Assembly (NCBI GenBank): GCA_951799425.1
Contig: OX637394.1
Location: 33,950,001 to 34,014,000, forward strand
Direction of reading: 5' to 3'
Source of the DNA: Ilex aquifolium
Lineage: Eukaryota; Streptophyta; Magnoliopsida; Aquifoliales; Aquifoliaceae
DNA: 64,000 nucleotides
A model generated the notes under the pieces. The model was not told the origin of the DNA and did no database searches. It was given only the letters and a program-made list of their open reading frames with translations. Below, one piece after another: positions 34,701 to 48,271 of this stretch; the first letter of the stretch is position 1, and each line of letters begins with the position of its first letter. Both the position numbers and the translations under genes were made by a program.

Positions 34701-37700
34701 TTCGACGAAACATTGCATATTTTCGGTTCACTCCAAGCCAAAAGAAAGAGAGAGAGGCTCAGTCAAAAAGGGCAGAAAGCAGATTCGTTCACAGGTCCAA
34801 GCCAAAAAAAAAAAAGGGCAGAAAGCAGATTCCTTCTCAGAAATCACATGTATGTCCAGTCTAGGTCTTTCAAGCCAAAAAAAAAAAATACCAGAGAAGA
34901 GGGAGACAAAGGCACCAAACGAACCAAAAATTGAAGGAGAAGCTACTGTAACTTACCTCCTTGAATCCAGATTTGAGCAGATCCAAGTATTATCCACGTA
35001 GATCTAGGGCTTCGGAGTTGTCCAGTCTTCATCGCTGCGACCACGAGCTTCCCAAGGTTCCACAGGTATGTTCTTCTCTTCGTCTTCTCTCTCTCTCTCT
35101 CTCCCTCTCTCTCTCTCCGGCAACAGCATCGCGATCGCGATCGCCTTCGGCAGATGCCTCTCGCCCTTCTCTCTTCTGTCTTTGTTCGTATGGTTCAACT
35201 GTGCAGCTGTTCTGCTTTTATATTTTTTTATTTTTTTTTTTGTTATAACTAAGAATAATTACATTTACTACCCCACTATAATTCCATTTAATTCCTGCCC
35301 TTCTGCCTTTTATAATTATATTTAATACCCAATATAATTATATTTAATACCCAATATAATTATATTTAATACCTACTGTAATTACATTTAATACCCCTTG
35401 CAGTACATTTAATTCCCCACTGTCGTAGGTCTTCTGCCTTTTTTTTTTTTTTCTTTATAGTATGAACAATTACATTTAATACCCTAATGTAATTATATTT
35501 AATACCCATTGTAATTACATTTAATACCCACTGTAATTATATTTAATATCCCATAACAATTACATTTAATACACACTGCAATTACATTTAATTTTTAAGT
35601 ATACATAAAAATTTAATTTGATACCCTTTATTATTATTATTATAATAAAATAGTATTATTAATTGGATAATATTTTAATTTAAAAGTGTTATACATGTCA
35701 TATTTAATTTGTAGAATGAATATAATGTGTTTGATAATGTAATGACATTTATTGTAGATATGACATCAAAGGGGAAGAATGTGGTTACTGAATCATCCCA
35801 GAAAAAAAAAAAAAAACGTGATATTGAATGGAACTATGGCGAACGAATTGGGGATAATCGACAATATGTCATGTGTAATTTTTGTCATAAAAAAATGATG
35901 GGTGGCGGTGTGTCACGGTTAAAGCAACACTTGGCAGGCGGTTATAATAATGTGGAACAATGTGATAAGTGTCCTATTGAAATTACGAGAGCTATGAGGG
36001 ATTACTTGAATCGCAACAAGACTGAAAATACAGAAGTGACTGATGAACGGAGAAAAATGAGACAGAATTTAATTGGTGGATCGAGGCGCAGGAGTGGTAT
36101 CGAAATTTATTCTTCCGATGAGGATTCAGATGATGATATGGATATACAATATAGAGCTGATATTGAGTATGCAAAACAACAATCTATTCGTGATATACAT
36201 ATGGCCGAGCAGGGCTTTAGAGGAGGAAGTTCTAGACCATCTATCCAAAAAAGTGGTACATCTAGGGGTTTGATGCGGTCACATAGTGTGAAGGAATTTT
36301 GGGATAAATTCTCAAGAAAATCACAAAAGTTAATGTGCAAAGAAAAAGAGCTCCCGATAGAAGAGATGGATCATTCAATGTATCGGAATAGGGAAGTGAA
36401 GCAAGCCAAGCTAACTCATATGTGGAATCCCAAAAAGTGGGCGAAATCGGCAAAACATGCTATTGCAAAGTTTTTCATTTATGAGTATATTCCCGCCAAG
36501 CAAAGCTCAAGGTCATTTTTACCAATTAATGATTGATGAAATTGTTTTAGCTGGAGTGGGTGTGAAAGGGCCAACCCCATATGAGATTGGCGGGCCATTA
36601 CTAGATAATGAGATAGATGAATTTAAAGAGTACATTGACCAGTTCAAAAAGAAGTGGGAGATTTATGGAGTGACAATCATGTGTGATGGATGGACATCCA
36701 CCACAAGATTATCTATCATTAACTTCTTGATAAATTGTGATGGAAAAGTTGTTTTCCACAAGTCAATTGATAGTTCTGGTCATGACAAGGATGCTAACTA
36801 TATTTTGGGGTTAATGGATGCTGTTGTCGAGGAGATTGGGGAGAAATATGTGGTTCAGATTATTACAGATAATGGCAGTGCGTACAAAAAGGCTGGTGAA
36901 ATGTTGATGGAAAGAAGACCACACTTATATTGGACTCCTTGTGCTGCCCACTCTCTGGATTTGATTTTGCATGATTTTTCCAAGATTGAAACAGTTCAAA
37001 ATGTGCTAAAGCAAGCTAAAAGAGTGACCAATTTTATCTATAATCATAATAGAGTCTTGAATATAATGAGAACATTTTGTTCGGGGGAATTGATTCGGCC
37101 AGGGCAAACAAGATTTGCCACTAATTATATTGTCCTACAAAGTATTTTGGAACAGAAAAATGGCTTGCAAATGATGTTTACTTCAGAAGATTGGTCTAGG
37201 ACTGCGGCAGCAAAGGATCCAGTTGGAAAGCGAGTTTAGGGGACGATTCTAAATCCTAAGTTTTGGGAGAATGTCAAAAATGTGTTAAACATGCATACAC
37301 CTATTGCAAGAGTTCTAAGAATGGTAGATGAAGAAAGAAAAGCAACAATGTCATATGTATATGAAGCAATGAAACGAGCAAGACAAGCTATCAAAGATGC
37401 GGCTCCTAAATCGTGCAAAAAATATCTTGACATCATTGACGCTCGATGGAAAAAATAAATCATTCAACATATTCATATGGCTGGTAAACTTAATGTTTAC
37501 CAATATATATCTTTATTATTGATAAGTGTTATCATTTTGGATGTTATCATTTAGAAGTGTTATCATTATTTATATTATGTAGCTTATTACTTGAACCCCA
37601 CATACCATTATGAAGAAGATGTTAGTGTGTTAGAAAATTTGTTGGGTTCGCTTCGGATCGTTGTGTCTAGATTAGAGACAAATCCAAACAGGGCTGCTGA

Positions 37701-40700
37701 AGCACTTGCAGAGGTAATACTTTAGTATTTCAATCTCAGTTTATAAATGTGCTAAATTAATATATAACATCAACATATACATGATATTTAGGTAAAAATA
37801 TTTCGGGAGGCTATGTATTGTTTTGCTGACCAAGCTGCAATTAGAGGAAGAACAAAAAGTGATCCAGGTAATTAAGTAGATTATTTACACACTTATATTT
37901 TGTTCTCATGATTTTCTATTTATATTTTTCTTTAAGGTTTTAATATGTTTCTTATTATTATACAGCTGAATGGTGGTTTATGTATGGCACTGATGCTCCA
38001 AATTTGAGAAGGATTGCTATGAGAATATTGTCGCAAACAGCCTCATCTAGTGGTTGTGAAAGAAACTGGAGCACATTTGCTCTCATTCATACTAAAGTGC
38101 TGAATCGACTTAATTATCAAAAGTTAGAAAGACTGGTGTTTGCACAATATAACATGAGGTTGAAGTTAAAGCACCTTATGAAGGACAAAAAAGGGTATGA
38201 ATTCAGACCTATAGACTTAACCACTGTTTTTTAGGAAGATGAAGGTATTTCAGAGTGGTTAGATGATCTTGGTGATGCACTTTTAGATGAACTTGATGAT
38301 GATGGGCAACCAACAAGACCAAACACTTTCCTGGCAACGTGGGCAAATCGTTTTTCCGATGACGACGGAGGCGTAGGCCTAAGTCATGGTGTTGTGCCAC
38401 CATGAAAATCAAGATCCAAAATAAGTAGAGAATGATCAAGTAAAGCAATGGATGATGAAGAGTTTGACAGACTAATGAGAGGTCCACCAAGACGTAAACA
38501 ACCTATCACTGTCACTAGTAGTACTGAGGATGATCATAATGGTGATGGTAGCAATGATGATGGTGGTGAAGATGATGATGAAGATAGTGGTGGTGGTAGT
38601 GGAGATGGTGACAGTGGAGGTGGTGATAGCCATGGACATGGAGGCGATGGAGGTGGTGGTGATGGAGATACGGGGAGCCAAAGTCCACATGGAATTGTAT
38701 TCACTGTAGAGGAAGGATTTACACATGCTACACAAGATGAAGATCATGGCTCTCGACGAATGCTTCAATATGAACGACGCTCAAAATTAACTCGAGATCG
38801 TCAACGTGAGCGTACTCAAAATCCGATCACTCCACATGGTATGGGTGCTATTAGGCAGAGAGCTGATATGATTAATGATGGTTTTTCTACTATGAGTATA
38901 AGTGGAAGTGGAAGTGGAAGTGGAAGTGAACGCCATAATTATGGTTCGTCGTCTTCATATGGTTATGGTTCTGGACATGGCATTCCCTCATATGATTATG
39001 GATCGGGGTATGACACATGAGGATACGAACATGGATCCTCAACATATGGTTATGGATCTAACTATGACTTCCAGACATCCTCCTCATATAGACAAGATGA
39101 AGGTTGGCCAGGGACTGTTGCATTCGTTCCCCAACAGATTGGATGTAGTATTGCAGACTATCAGAAATTTGGGAGAGAGTATAATTCATATTATCGTAAT
39201 AATATGAATTGGAATAACTATTGTCATCATATTTATGTCACATATGGAGTTTCTTTTAGTAGCTACCCAGAGCCTACACCGATGTATGAGCTTGCTCGAC
39301 ACTCCACAGGGGAATGGATGTAGCCATGTAAGTATGTACTCATTAGCATTTCATGTGTATCATGAGACCTTAACATTATGTAAAAATGTGTTTATTTGAT
39401 GAAAATTAAGTGTTTGAAACTAATTTTCATCATTTCCGCCTTATGTCAAGCCTTTTTTTCCCTCCAATTTAAATTTATTCTTGTATAAATGGATATTAAC
39501 CCAATAAATATGTTGAATTAATCAATTATTTAGCTTATCTTTATAAATAAATGAATTGTATTTGTGTTTTCACGTGTTTCCATATTTTTTCTGCGTTTCC
39601 GAAACGTTTCCGTTTTTTAGCTGACCGAAACGGTACTTCGAAACGAAATTTCGATCCTTGGTTTTGACTATGGACCTATAGATAGCAACGTAAAGATGCT
39701 ATACTTGATATGTTTCCTATGATGTTAACATGTTTATTCTGTTTGTTGCGGCTACAGCATGTGGAGTATGTTTTTGTCTAGGAAGCACGGATATGGACAA
39801 GAGTGTCACATCCGATACGATACGGAGACGGGTACGGTGAAGATACGGCTAATTAAAATAATATTATATATATATATATATATAACAACATTAATAATAA
39901 TTAATAAGACTTAGCAAACATTAATTTTTTATTTATAATTGAAATAAATTAAACAATATTGACAACAACTAAGTGACTAGGTCAATTAATGTGTTAGTTA
40001 ATAAAAAATACGAACAAAAAAAATAAAAAATATAGTCCTTTTAAAATAAACAATACCAAAAAAAATACAGAATATTATTTACAATCTACTAATATGACAA
40101 TAATAGAATAAAATATTATAAATAATTAAACCCCCTTAACTCCTCAGATTCAAGAAATAAAAACCCTCTTTAATACCTCCAAACCCAAAAAACCCTTTAT
40201 AATCCCAAACCCAAAAAAGGCACACGGCTCAAGAACAACTTGAGAGACACCAACTCTTCTTCGGAGAGAGAGAGAACTTCCCTGGCGATCGCGATCGAAG
40301 CTAGCAACAATAGCGACAGCTCTTTGGTTCACATAGAGAGAGAGAGAGAACTTCACTGGAGATTGTGATCAAAGCTAGCAGTAACAGGAGTCACGACCAA
40401 GTGGTAAAGAAAAAGAAAAAGAAGAAGAAGAGGGTGAGGGAAACTCGATGTGGCTTGATTTGGTAAGTTTGATTTCAATTTCTTCTTTTTGTTCTTTGTT
40501 ACTTTTGACCGATCTGAACGATCCCACCACGAATCGTGTGACTCCGTTACGAGTTTGTCCGAATCCACCGAATCAAGACCAGTTTAGCGATTCATAACCG
40601 AGTTATTGTCGTATCCCTCAAATATCCTTGCTGTATCGAGCTCAAAAAAATTGTTTTCGCTGTTCAAGACACTTTTAGAAGTGTCGGACATGTGTCCGGC

Positions 40701-43700
40701 CGTGTCCCACGTGTATCCGTATCGGACATGTGTCCGACACTGCCACATCGACCTCCCGGCGAGTATCCGTGCTTTCTAGATTTTCGTTAATATCTATTTA
40801 ATGAAGAGGTACATTCACTGAGCGTGTTGTGCTCATTCTCCTACAGTTTTGTATTTCTAGTAACCAGGTTTTACAAGGAGTCCACGGCTGGGTCTGGGTA
40901 GTCGGGGATGTTGGCGTGTGTGTCTGGTTGTAAATTTTTGGAAAACATTGTTTAATGTTAAGTGTGACAAAATCTATGTCAATGTACATATGATTTTTTT
41001 TTTTTTTTTTTTGTGAAAGTTTTCTTGATGGCATTTATATTATGGGGTTATCAATTATAGTGCTCAAGGCACCATGTTATTGGTTTAATTATGGAAAATT
41101 GATTTATTGGATTGTTAGATGACTAGACATGGCATTTGCTCTTGGAGTAGTCCATCAGTTTATGCAACGTCTTACATAATGTTACTTACATCATGAGTTG
41201 CTTCGATCGTTTCAAAACAAAATTTTGATCCTCAAGTGTACCTGTATCTCTGATGAACTTCGTATTTGCATCAATTGGATTATCTGTTGGTATGGCCCCA
41301 CCAAACATTTGTTTTCAAGAACATCACAAACATAGATAGCATAAATATCCCTTCCTTTCATTTGGCTACCTCAATACTTGGGTATTAATTTATCATCCCT
41401 AGATTTTCATTTGGAAAAAGTTCCCGAGGGAAGTGAAGTGAAGATGAATTATCTGTAGTAATTACAGTATGATCTACACCTTCCTCACTTTGCTTAAGGA
41501 AAACAAAAGGATTGGATTTCGTTCTTTTAAACCTATATGCACCGACTAACTGGTTAAATTCTTTCTCATACTAATTCGGAATGAAGATAACGATTATTAA
41601 AAAATTTGTATTCCTCTACATCCAGATACACTAAAAAAGTGCCATCAACGCACAATTCCATAGTACCTTTGCTTCTTTCTTTTATTTCCAAAACCCTAAA
41701 ACTTAATTTGCAACATCTTCTCCTCGGGCCTCACCAGTCACTTGGAATAAGTATTCCACAAACCGCATGCAAATCAACAGAAAATGAATAAATGAGAATT
41801 CAACTCTCCACTGCTCAGAGAAGACAAATACCAAAGCTCAAAGCTTTATAAGGCCTCCGCATCTACAACAAAACCTAGTGTTCACTCGATTAAGGCTTTG
41901 GTTTTCCAAATAAATTTGGCTAAGGAAAAAGACAAAGTGTTCTAAGAGCTAACAAGATGTGAGGTAAAAGATCTGCAAGAGAAAATACCAAATTTATCCA
42001 CGGTCCAAATTCTACGATCATGAGAAAAACATGTGTGGCAATTATGGAGGATATGAAGCAAAGAAGTCAAATCAATTGCTTCCTGATCTTGATGTCTAAA
42101 GAAATGAAAATCCCATGAATAAGAGAACGTCCCCAAAACAAGAAAAGAAGATATGGGAGCCTCATGTAGTGACGACCAACCACAAAGACGGAGAAAAATA
42201 ACTAAAAGGTGAATCCCCAGCCAATGTATCCTTCCAAAATAGAACTTAGATCCATCTCCAACTTTATACCGAAGCAAACGAAGAAGAGAAGGGTAAATCT
42301 ATGAAATGAACTTCCACAGACTCATATGAGTTACATTATGCCCTACTTACTTCTAATTAACTTATGCCAAAGGGAGTTCTATTCTAACCAGAACCTCCAT
42401 GACCATTTACCTACAAGGGAAATGTTTTTAGACACTAAATCACCAAGTCTCAATCCCCCTTCATCTATCGGCTTACAAACTGTCTTCCAACTCACTAAAT
42501 GATACTGTTTATCATCTCTCATCCCAAACCAAAGGAAAACCCTCATCATCTTCTCTAATTTCCTAGCTACAACTACAATGATTCTAAACAAAGACAAATG
42601 GTATAAAGGATTGCTAGACAAAAAAGCTTTCACCTAAGAGGTCCTTTCTCCCAAAGAAAAATATGCCCCTTCCAACTATCCAATCTTTTACTTATTTTTT
42701 CAACTACTGGGTCCCAAAAAGACAACAATCTCGTGCTTCTCCCTAATGGTAGCCCTAGATAAACTATTGGCCACTCCTAAACAGCAGAACTGACCTCTGA
42801 AGCAAAATTTTTTGACAACCTTCTCTAAATTAATACTTATAACTCCACTTTTGGACATACTAACTTTCAAACCCAAGAATTGATCAAATAATTTAATTAG
42901 AGAAACCACATTACAAAAGTCCATGCATTTTGATTCTTGGACAAAATATTAGTAGGAAAAAAATTAGGAATAGATGAAAGAATTCGCAAATTATATAGAC
43001 GTTCGAACGACAATGAAGAAGGAACAAAACTCGTAGACCTTGGCTTTTGCTTTGTCGCCATCCCTACCTGATTTGCACCCCAATTTATCGCAATCGTAGA
43101 TACAATTAAAGCATTTTCAACCTTATTATTCCCGTTGATACTTTCCACTACCCTTTTGTCATTACTCTCAACAAATATTCCCACCCTACTATTTCCATCA
43201 AAGGTGATTCTGAAACATACGAAGCATCTTCAAGTTCTCGCAACTACATAAACCAACTATAGACATGGAACACCTCATAAATCCAAATGAAAAGATCCAA
43301 CAACAAATAAATCTGTTCCTCACTTGAGACTCTCTCCAACTACTAAAAACCTCAAACGACCTTAGCATCTGCATCACTAACTAAATACTAAACAGAGCGA
43401 ACAACATACACCATTGAATGAATGTCCACTCCGTTTATGCCCGTTGGAATTTCCTTGGAAATTTTAGATTTTTAGGGAGAAGAGGCACGACGAGAGCAAA
43501 TAGTCTTTTAGGTTTTTCCAAAGAAAAATTGCAAAACATTTTTTTTGACCCATTATGGGTGAATTGTGGCTCAATAGTTACAAGAATTTACTAAACCTCC
43601 AACGATCCATGATTTAGGTATTTTGATTCTAATCAGCATGGGTTCATGATCTAGATCACCAAAATATACGAGCTCAAATTATATACATAGTACAAATATA

Positions 43701-46700
43701 AAATACATATTAATTAACTACGTGTATATAGATTTATAATTATATATTATTTTAGATAATAGAAAATCGAGCACAAATGTAAGATAAATTGTAACTGACT
43801 TAATGTTTATGAATGTTTTATTATATATAATGTTGTATATTGGTGAAAACCATTTAGATAAGAGTTCAAAAACGAATTGCGACCCAAAATGTCGTATTAG
43901 CTAAACCTACCCCCATCGTACCGCGTACCTAAGAAAGTATCGTATCGCATATCCATACCTGTATCACGTACCAAAGTGATCCACGATCTAGGTAACATTG
44001 GCTCAAGTATTGCATACATGTCTTATGCGTTCATCAACAAGTAATATTTACTGTAAACATGTATATCTGCAGTTAACCTGGCACACATAGTAAGACTTGT
44101 GCAACAATAGTCAAAAGAAGAAAAACACGTGTTCATCATCTGCTTTAAGGTGAGCACCAAAACGCTGATGCATAGCCAGCCAATTACCACAACAACCTGC
44201 CTACAACTTACGGCATTATCAACCCGATTACGAGTTTTAGTGTCCTTGGTAATCATAAAGCAATGTTTTGATTTAAATATAACCATGTCAACCTGACACT
44301 ATTTTTCTTTATTGCTTCCATAATAGCAGCCTTATGTGAATTATTACTTCGCTTTCTGGTTTTCACCAAAGGCAATTGGATCACTTAAAATATTACAAAG
44401 TGAAAAATGAAAAGATTGATCCCCATTAACAAACCATAGGCCTAACTATTACATAGGAAACTTGAGATAAGAACGGAAATGAATTTATGGCAGAGAAAGT
44501 TCCAATTAGGACAGAGAAAGAGATAGGCGAAGATCAGCAGGTACCTTACTTGCAGTATCAAGACCAGTTTTGTCGGAAACTGCAGACTCTCCCTCTTTCT
44601 TTTCAGCATGCTATATCATTATGAAGATAATTTTCAGCAAGATTTCAACATTCAACTTCAATTTATGGAAGAAAACATACATGGCCGAAGTCCTCTTTCA
44701 CCTTTTCTACCCCGTTGTCTGGTGAGCCCTCATTTCCAGAATTATCCATATGCTGAACCTCATCCACAGAGTCCTCCTGGTCCCCCACCACGTCCTATTA
44801 CAGTGCTGAGTGTGTGAGAACTAGAAAGAAATATTATGAATGACACCATTTAGAAATCATAGGTCATGTTGATTGTTTAAAATAGAATGGAGTTCAAATA
44901 TATGTATTAGCACACACATCACAATTATCAAACAGTCACAACCTTTTTTTTTCTTTTTTTGAAAATGAAACAGTCGCAACCTTACATTGAATATTACCTG
45001 TGACAGGATGAAACTATAAATGCCAAGCCTGCCAACCTTGTCTTACTATGTGCAACTGTGGCCCTGTGGGGTATATAGTAGTTTTTGTATACAAGAGCAT
45101 TGAAGTGTGCATCTTTCACACATGAAAAACTAAATTCTTTACAAAACATTCACATTTATTCTTTTACATTTATATCATCATTTACCAAAGGATATTATGA
45201 GATTAACTATGTATGGGACAGCTCATTGCTGATCAAATGTTTGATAGTTGTTGAATTAGTGTGCGCAAATATATGCAAAGGTATGTGAAGGCCGGAAGAA
45301 AGAAAAATAAGTAAAACCATCCTTAGCTCACAAGACTAAGAGATCTAAGGAACCACAAAATACTTTTATAACCAATTCACCTGTCCCGGATTCCAACACA
45401 AATATGATTTTCAAAAACCCTCCCATAAGCTCAAGAAAGAACCTCCTGGAGCCTGGATCAAAGATAAACTGAATCCAAACTAATTAGTAAATTACCTCTT
45501 GTACTCGGCAATTAGAAGTTCGACCAGGCTGCAACTCAGCTACGATGAGTTGACTTGAATGCTAGCCTAGGCCCAGCCCATGGACTAAAAGGGCCGCAAA
45601 AACCCACCCCAAACTCATGGCAGGTTGGAATTTGATTGGCGCTAGCTAGGGTTCATCATTTTGACCAATTTGGGGAATTAGTTCATTAATTAAAAGTATC
45701 TGAATGACCGATTTACCCTCCCCATCCAATTTCTCCTGCTCTACCAGCCAAAGCCACCAAGTACCATTTTCATTCACCCACTCTCTCTTAGGGACCATCA
45801 CCACTAACAACTAAACTACCAAGTTTGGCAAAACTTCTCTCTCTTTCCCCGTGTCATTTCTCTTGTCAACAATGCCTTCATCTTATTGCCATTAGCAACT
45901 CAGCATTTCTTTTTGTAAGAAACAAATCTAATTAATGAGGAAAAGTATTAGCAACTCGGTATCAACCATCAAGCTAAGCCTGTTCACCCATTAAGTTCAT
46001 AAGCAATGGTTCAATTTGAAATGCGACGACACTATAGAGACATACACAGCAAGTCAACTAAGAGCCTACTAGAATCATAGCTCTTTCTTTCACACCAAAA
46101 CAAAAAAAAAATGCCCCTACCAGACAAAAGAGAGTCAAATTACTAACCAAATATACGAACCAGTTCTGGACATATTCATTTTTCTTGTCAAATAAAAGTC
46201 CCAACTTCATTGAAGGCAGTTTCACAAGGATTTCAGGTTTGCTCTAGTTCTGTCAATTCATGACCACTTACAGCAGGAGCCATTTCTTCTGCAGAGTTTC
46301 TATTAAGGAGAATAGCGTGTCTACCAAGGAATGACACATGGAAAATCAGAGGGAGACACCCAGCAAAAGGTAGCTAAATAAGGGTAGGGTTCAATGTCTG
46401 GAAAGTACATAAGAACAGGTTTTGTATTCTCCACATTTTTTTTTTTGCTTTTATGTATTTCATAATAAAATGCCAAAAGGGGCAACTCAAGGAGCATTGA
46501 AATATATCTACAACTATGCACCCAACTAAAACTCACCCGAAGAATCCAAAAAACTGGGTACACCTAACTGCGACAAAAGATATTCAGCATAGCATGTCAG
46601 CTTGTACAGGGACAGATGTATCCCTCAAAAGACTCTGGTCCCCGCAATCAAAATCAATCATATCATTCAAAGTGGGGCTCTATCCCACGCTTTCTAAATC

Positions 46701-48221
46701 TCTTCCTAACTATTGACCATCTCTAACAGCAAAGACCATACCCACTGGATAGCAGGCTGAGCAAAAAACATGCTCCATGTGTGAGTCATCACAGAATGTA
46801 GCTTTACCGTGCCCTTTCAACTCCTACACAGAACACTAATTCAAGACTATATTCATCCTACACCTCAGATTGCCAACGGTAAGCATAGATTCTGAGGCAA
46901 CTAGCGAAACGAAGAAAGCTGACTTTAGGAAAGCCTCAACTTGTACTCCAAAGGGACCCCAAACTAGGCATCCCTCTGATTACACGCTAGTATAACTCCC
47001 CCTGAAAAGACTCCATTTGTATCCCCTTTCACCACAAGGAATCTCGCCCCGTACCTCAAAACCGGATAAAAACAAATTTGAGGATTCCATAATATTTCCC
47101 CTTGTTATTGAGAGAGAATGAATCTTATAAAGTGCAATACCAACAAACATAAATTACATACTCAACTCAACTTAACCCAGCTTAGCTGAAGCTTATCCCA
47201 ACAATTTGGGGTCCATTATTTGATATCATATTTTGTCATTGTGCTCTATCAAGGACTATGTATTCTGTTAAACTACACCTTTTTTATTCAGCACAAAAAC
47301 ATCTTGCTTGATTCCAAGGATCAAAATATTGTTTTGAAACGATCGAAATATCCGAAACGTTTTCGTTTCCAAGGAAACCGAAACGAATCAGTGATGGAAT
47401 CGAAATTCTAATACTTCAAGGTGTTCCATAATATTTCGAAATGTTTTGTTATATTTCAATGCATTTGCACAATTATTTCGGAATGTTTTAAGGTATTTCA
47501 AAATATTTTGGTATATTTCGACTAATGTTTTAAAAAAATAATTCTTAAATTTTTTATTTTTTTTATTCTGTTTTCCAAAACGGTTCGAAACGTTTCCATT
47601 TCCTAGGTGACCGAAACGAAATTTTGAACCTTGCTTGAATTCACTAACTCCTAGGCATAATACAGTTGATATATATATCATCACTTTCTCTTTTTGTGAA
47701 GTTAGGACTATTAAATAAATCAAGTAACTTAAGATTGGCTCGAACTTAACTCATTTTTGGCTCGGTCAAGCTTGTTCATAATATAATACCAACTAAATCT
47801 GATCAATTGTTCAAACTCATGGATTTAGTAATTTGTGGATTTAGGATTTTCGGATTACCGGTTTGGAATTTGTTATGATGCTCTTGTATTTATTGATTAG
47901 TAAACAGAGGATTAATAGCAAATTAAATATGTAGAGATGATTAAGAATCAAAAGAATTCAAGGTAGCTGGAAATGAAACTGAATATATGGAATGATACAT
48001 AGTAAACAGTAGACATTCAAATAGGAAGGTAAAGCATGCATAACGTATACAACTCAAACTGAAAGGTACATTCCACAAAATAGTCGTTAGGCCAATAACC
48101 CTTTATGGTACTGTTAGTGAGTGAGGAGTAATAGAATCATTACCTTATTGCCACATGTGTAACTATATATATCTCTCTTTGGTCAATGGAAATCTATGAG
48201 TTCTATTCCCTATTCAATTAC

Positions 48222-48271
<50 letters not shown>

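Larger units (their letters stand above)
34569..39660 (+). mobile_element. hAT DNA transposon, near complete
   Basis: 5092 bp with terminal inverted repeats CAAGGATC...GATCCTTG and subterminal CGAAACGTTTC motifs at both ends. The 8-bp target duplication GTTTTGAC is exact (34561-34568 and 39661-39668), which is diagnostic of hAT elements. It encodes a BED-DUF659-hATC transposase (35760-39323) that now has a frameshift and several stops. It lies in the 13.9-kb intron of the glucosidase II beta gene, in the opposite orientation. Confidence 0.93.

Noticed and set aside
34564-35248. Plus-strand ORFs at the left end of the hAT element
   Set aside because: They cover the terminal repeat, a leader with CT repeats and no domain; the transposase starts at 35760.
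46321-46716. Short ORFs on both strands in the 14.1-kb intron
   Set aside because: No domain, no splice context fitting the host gene and no similarity to the other elements of the window.
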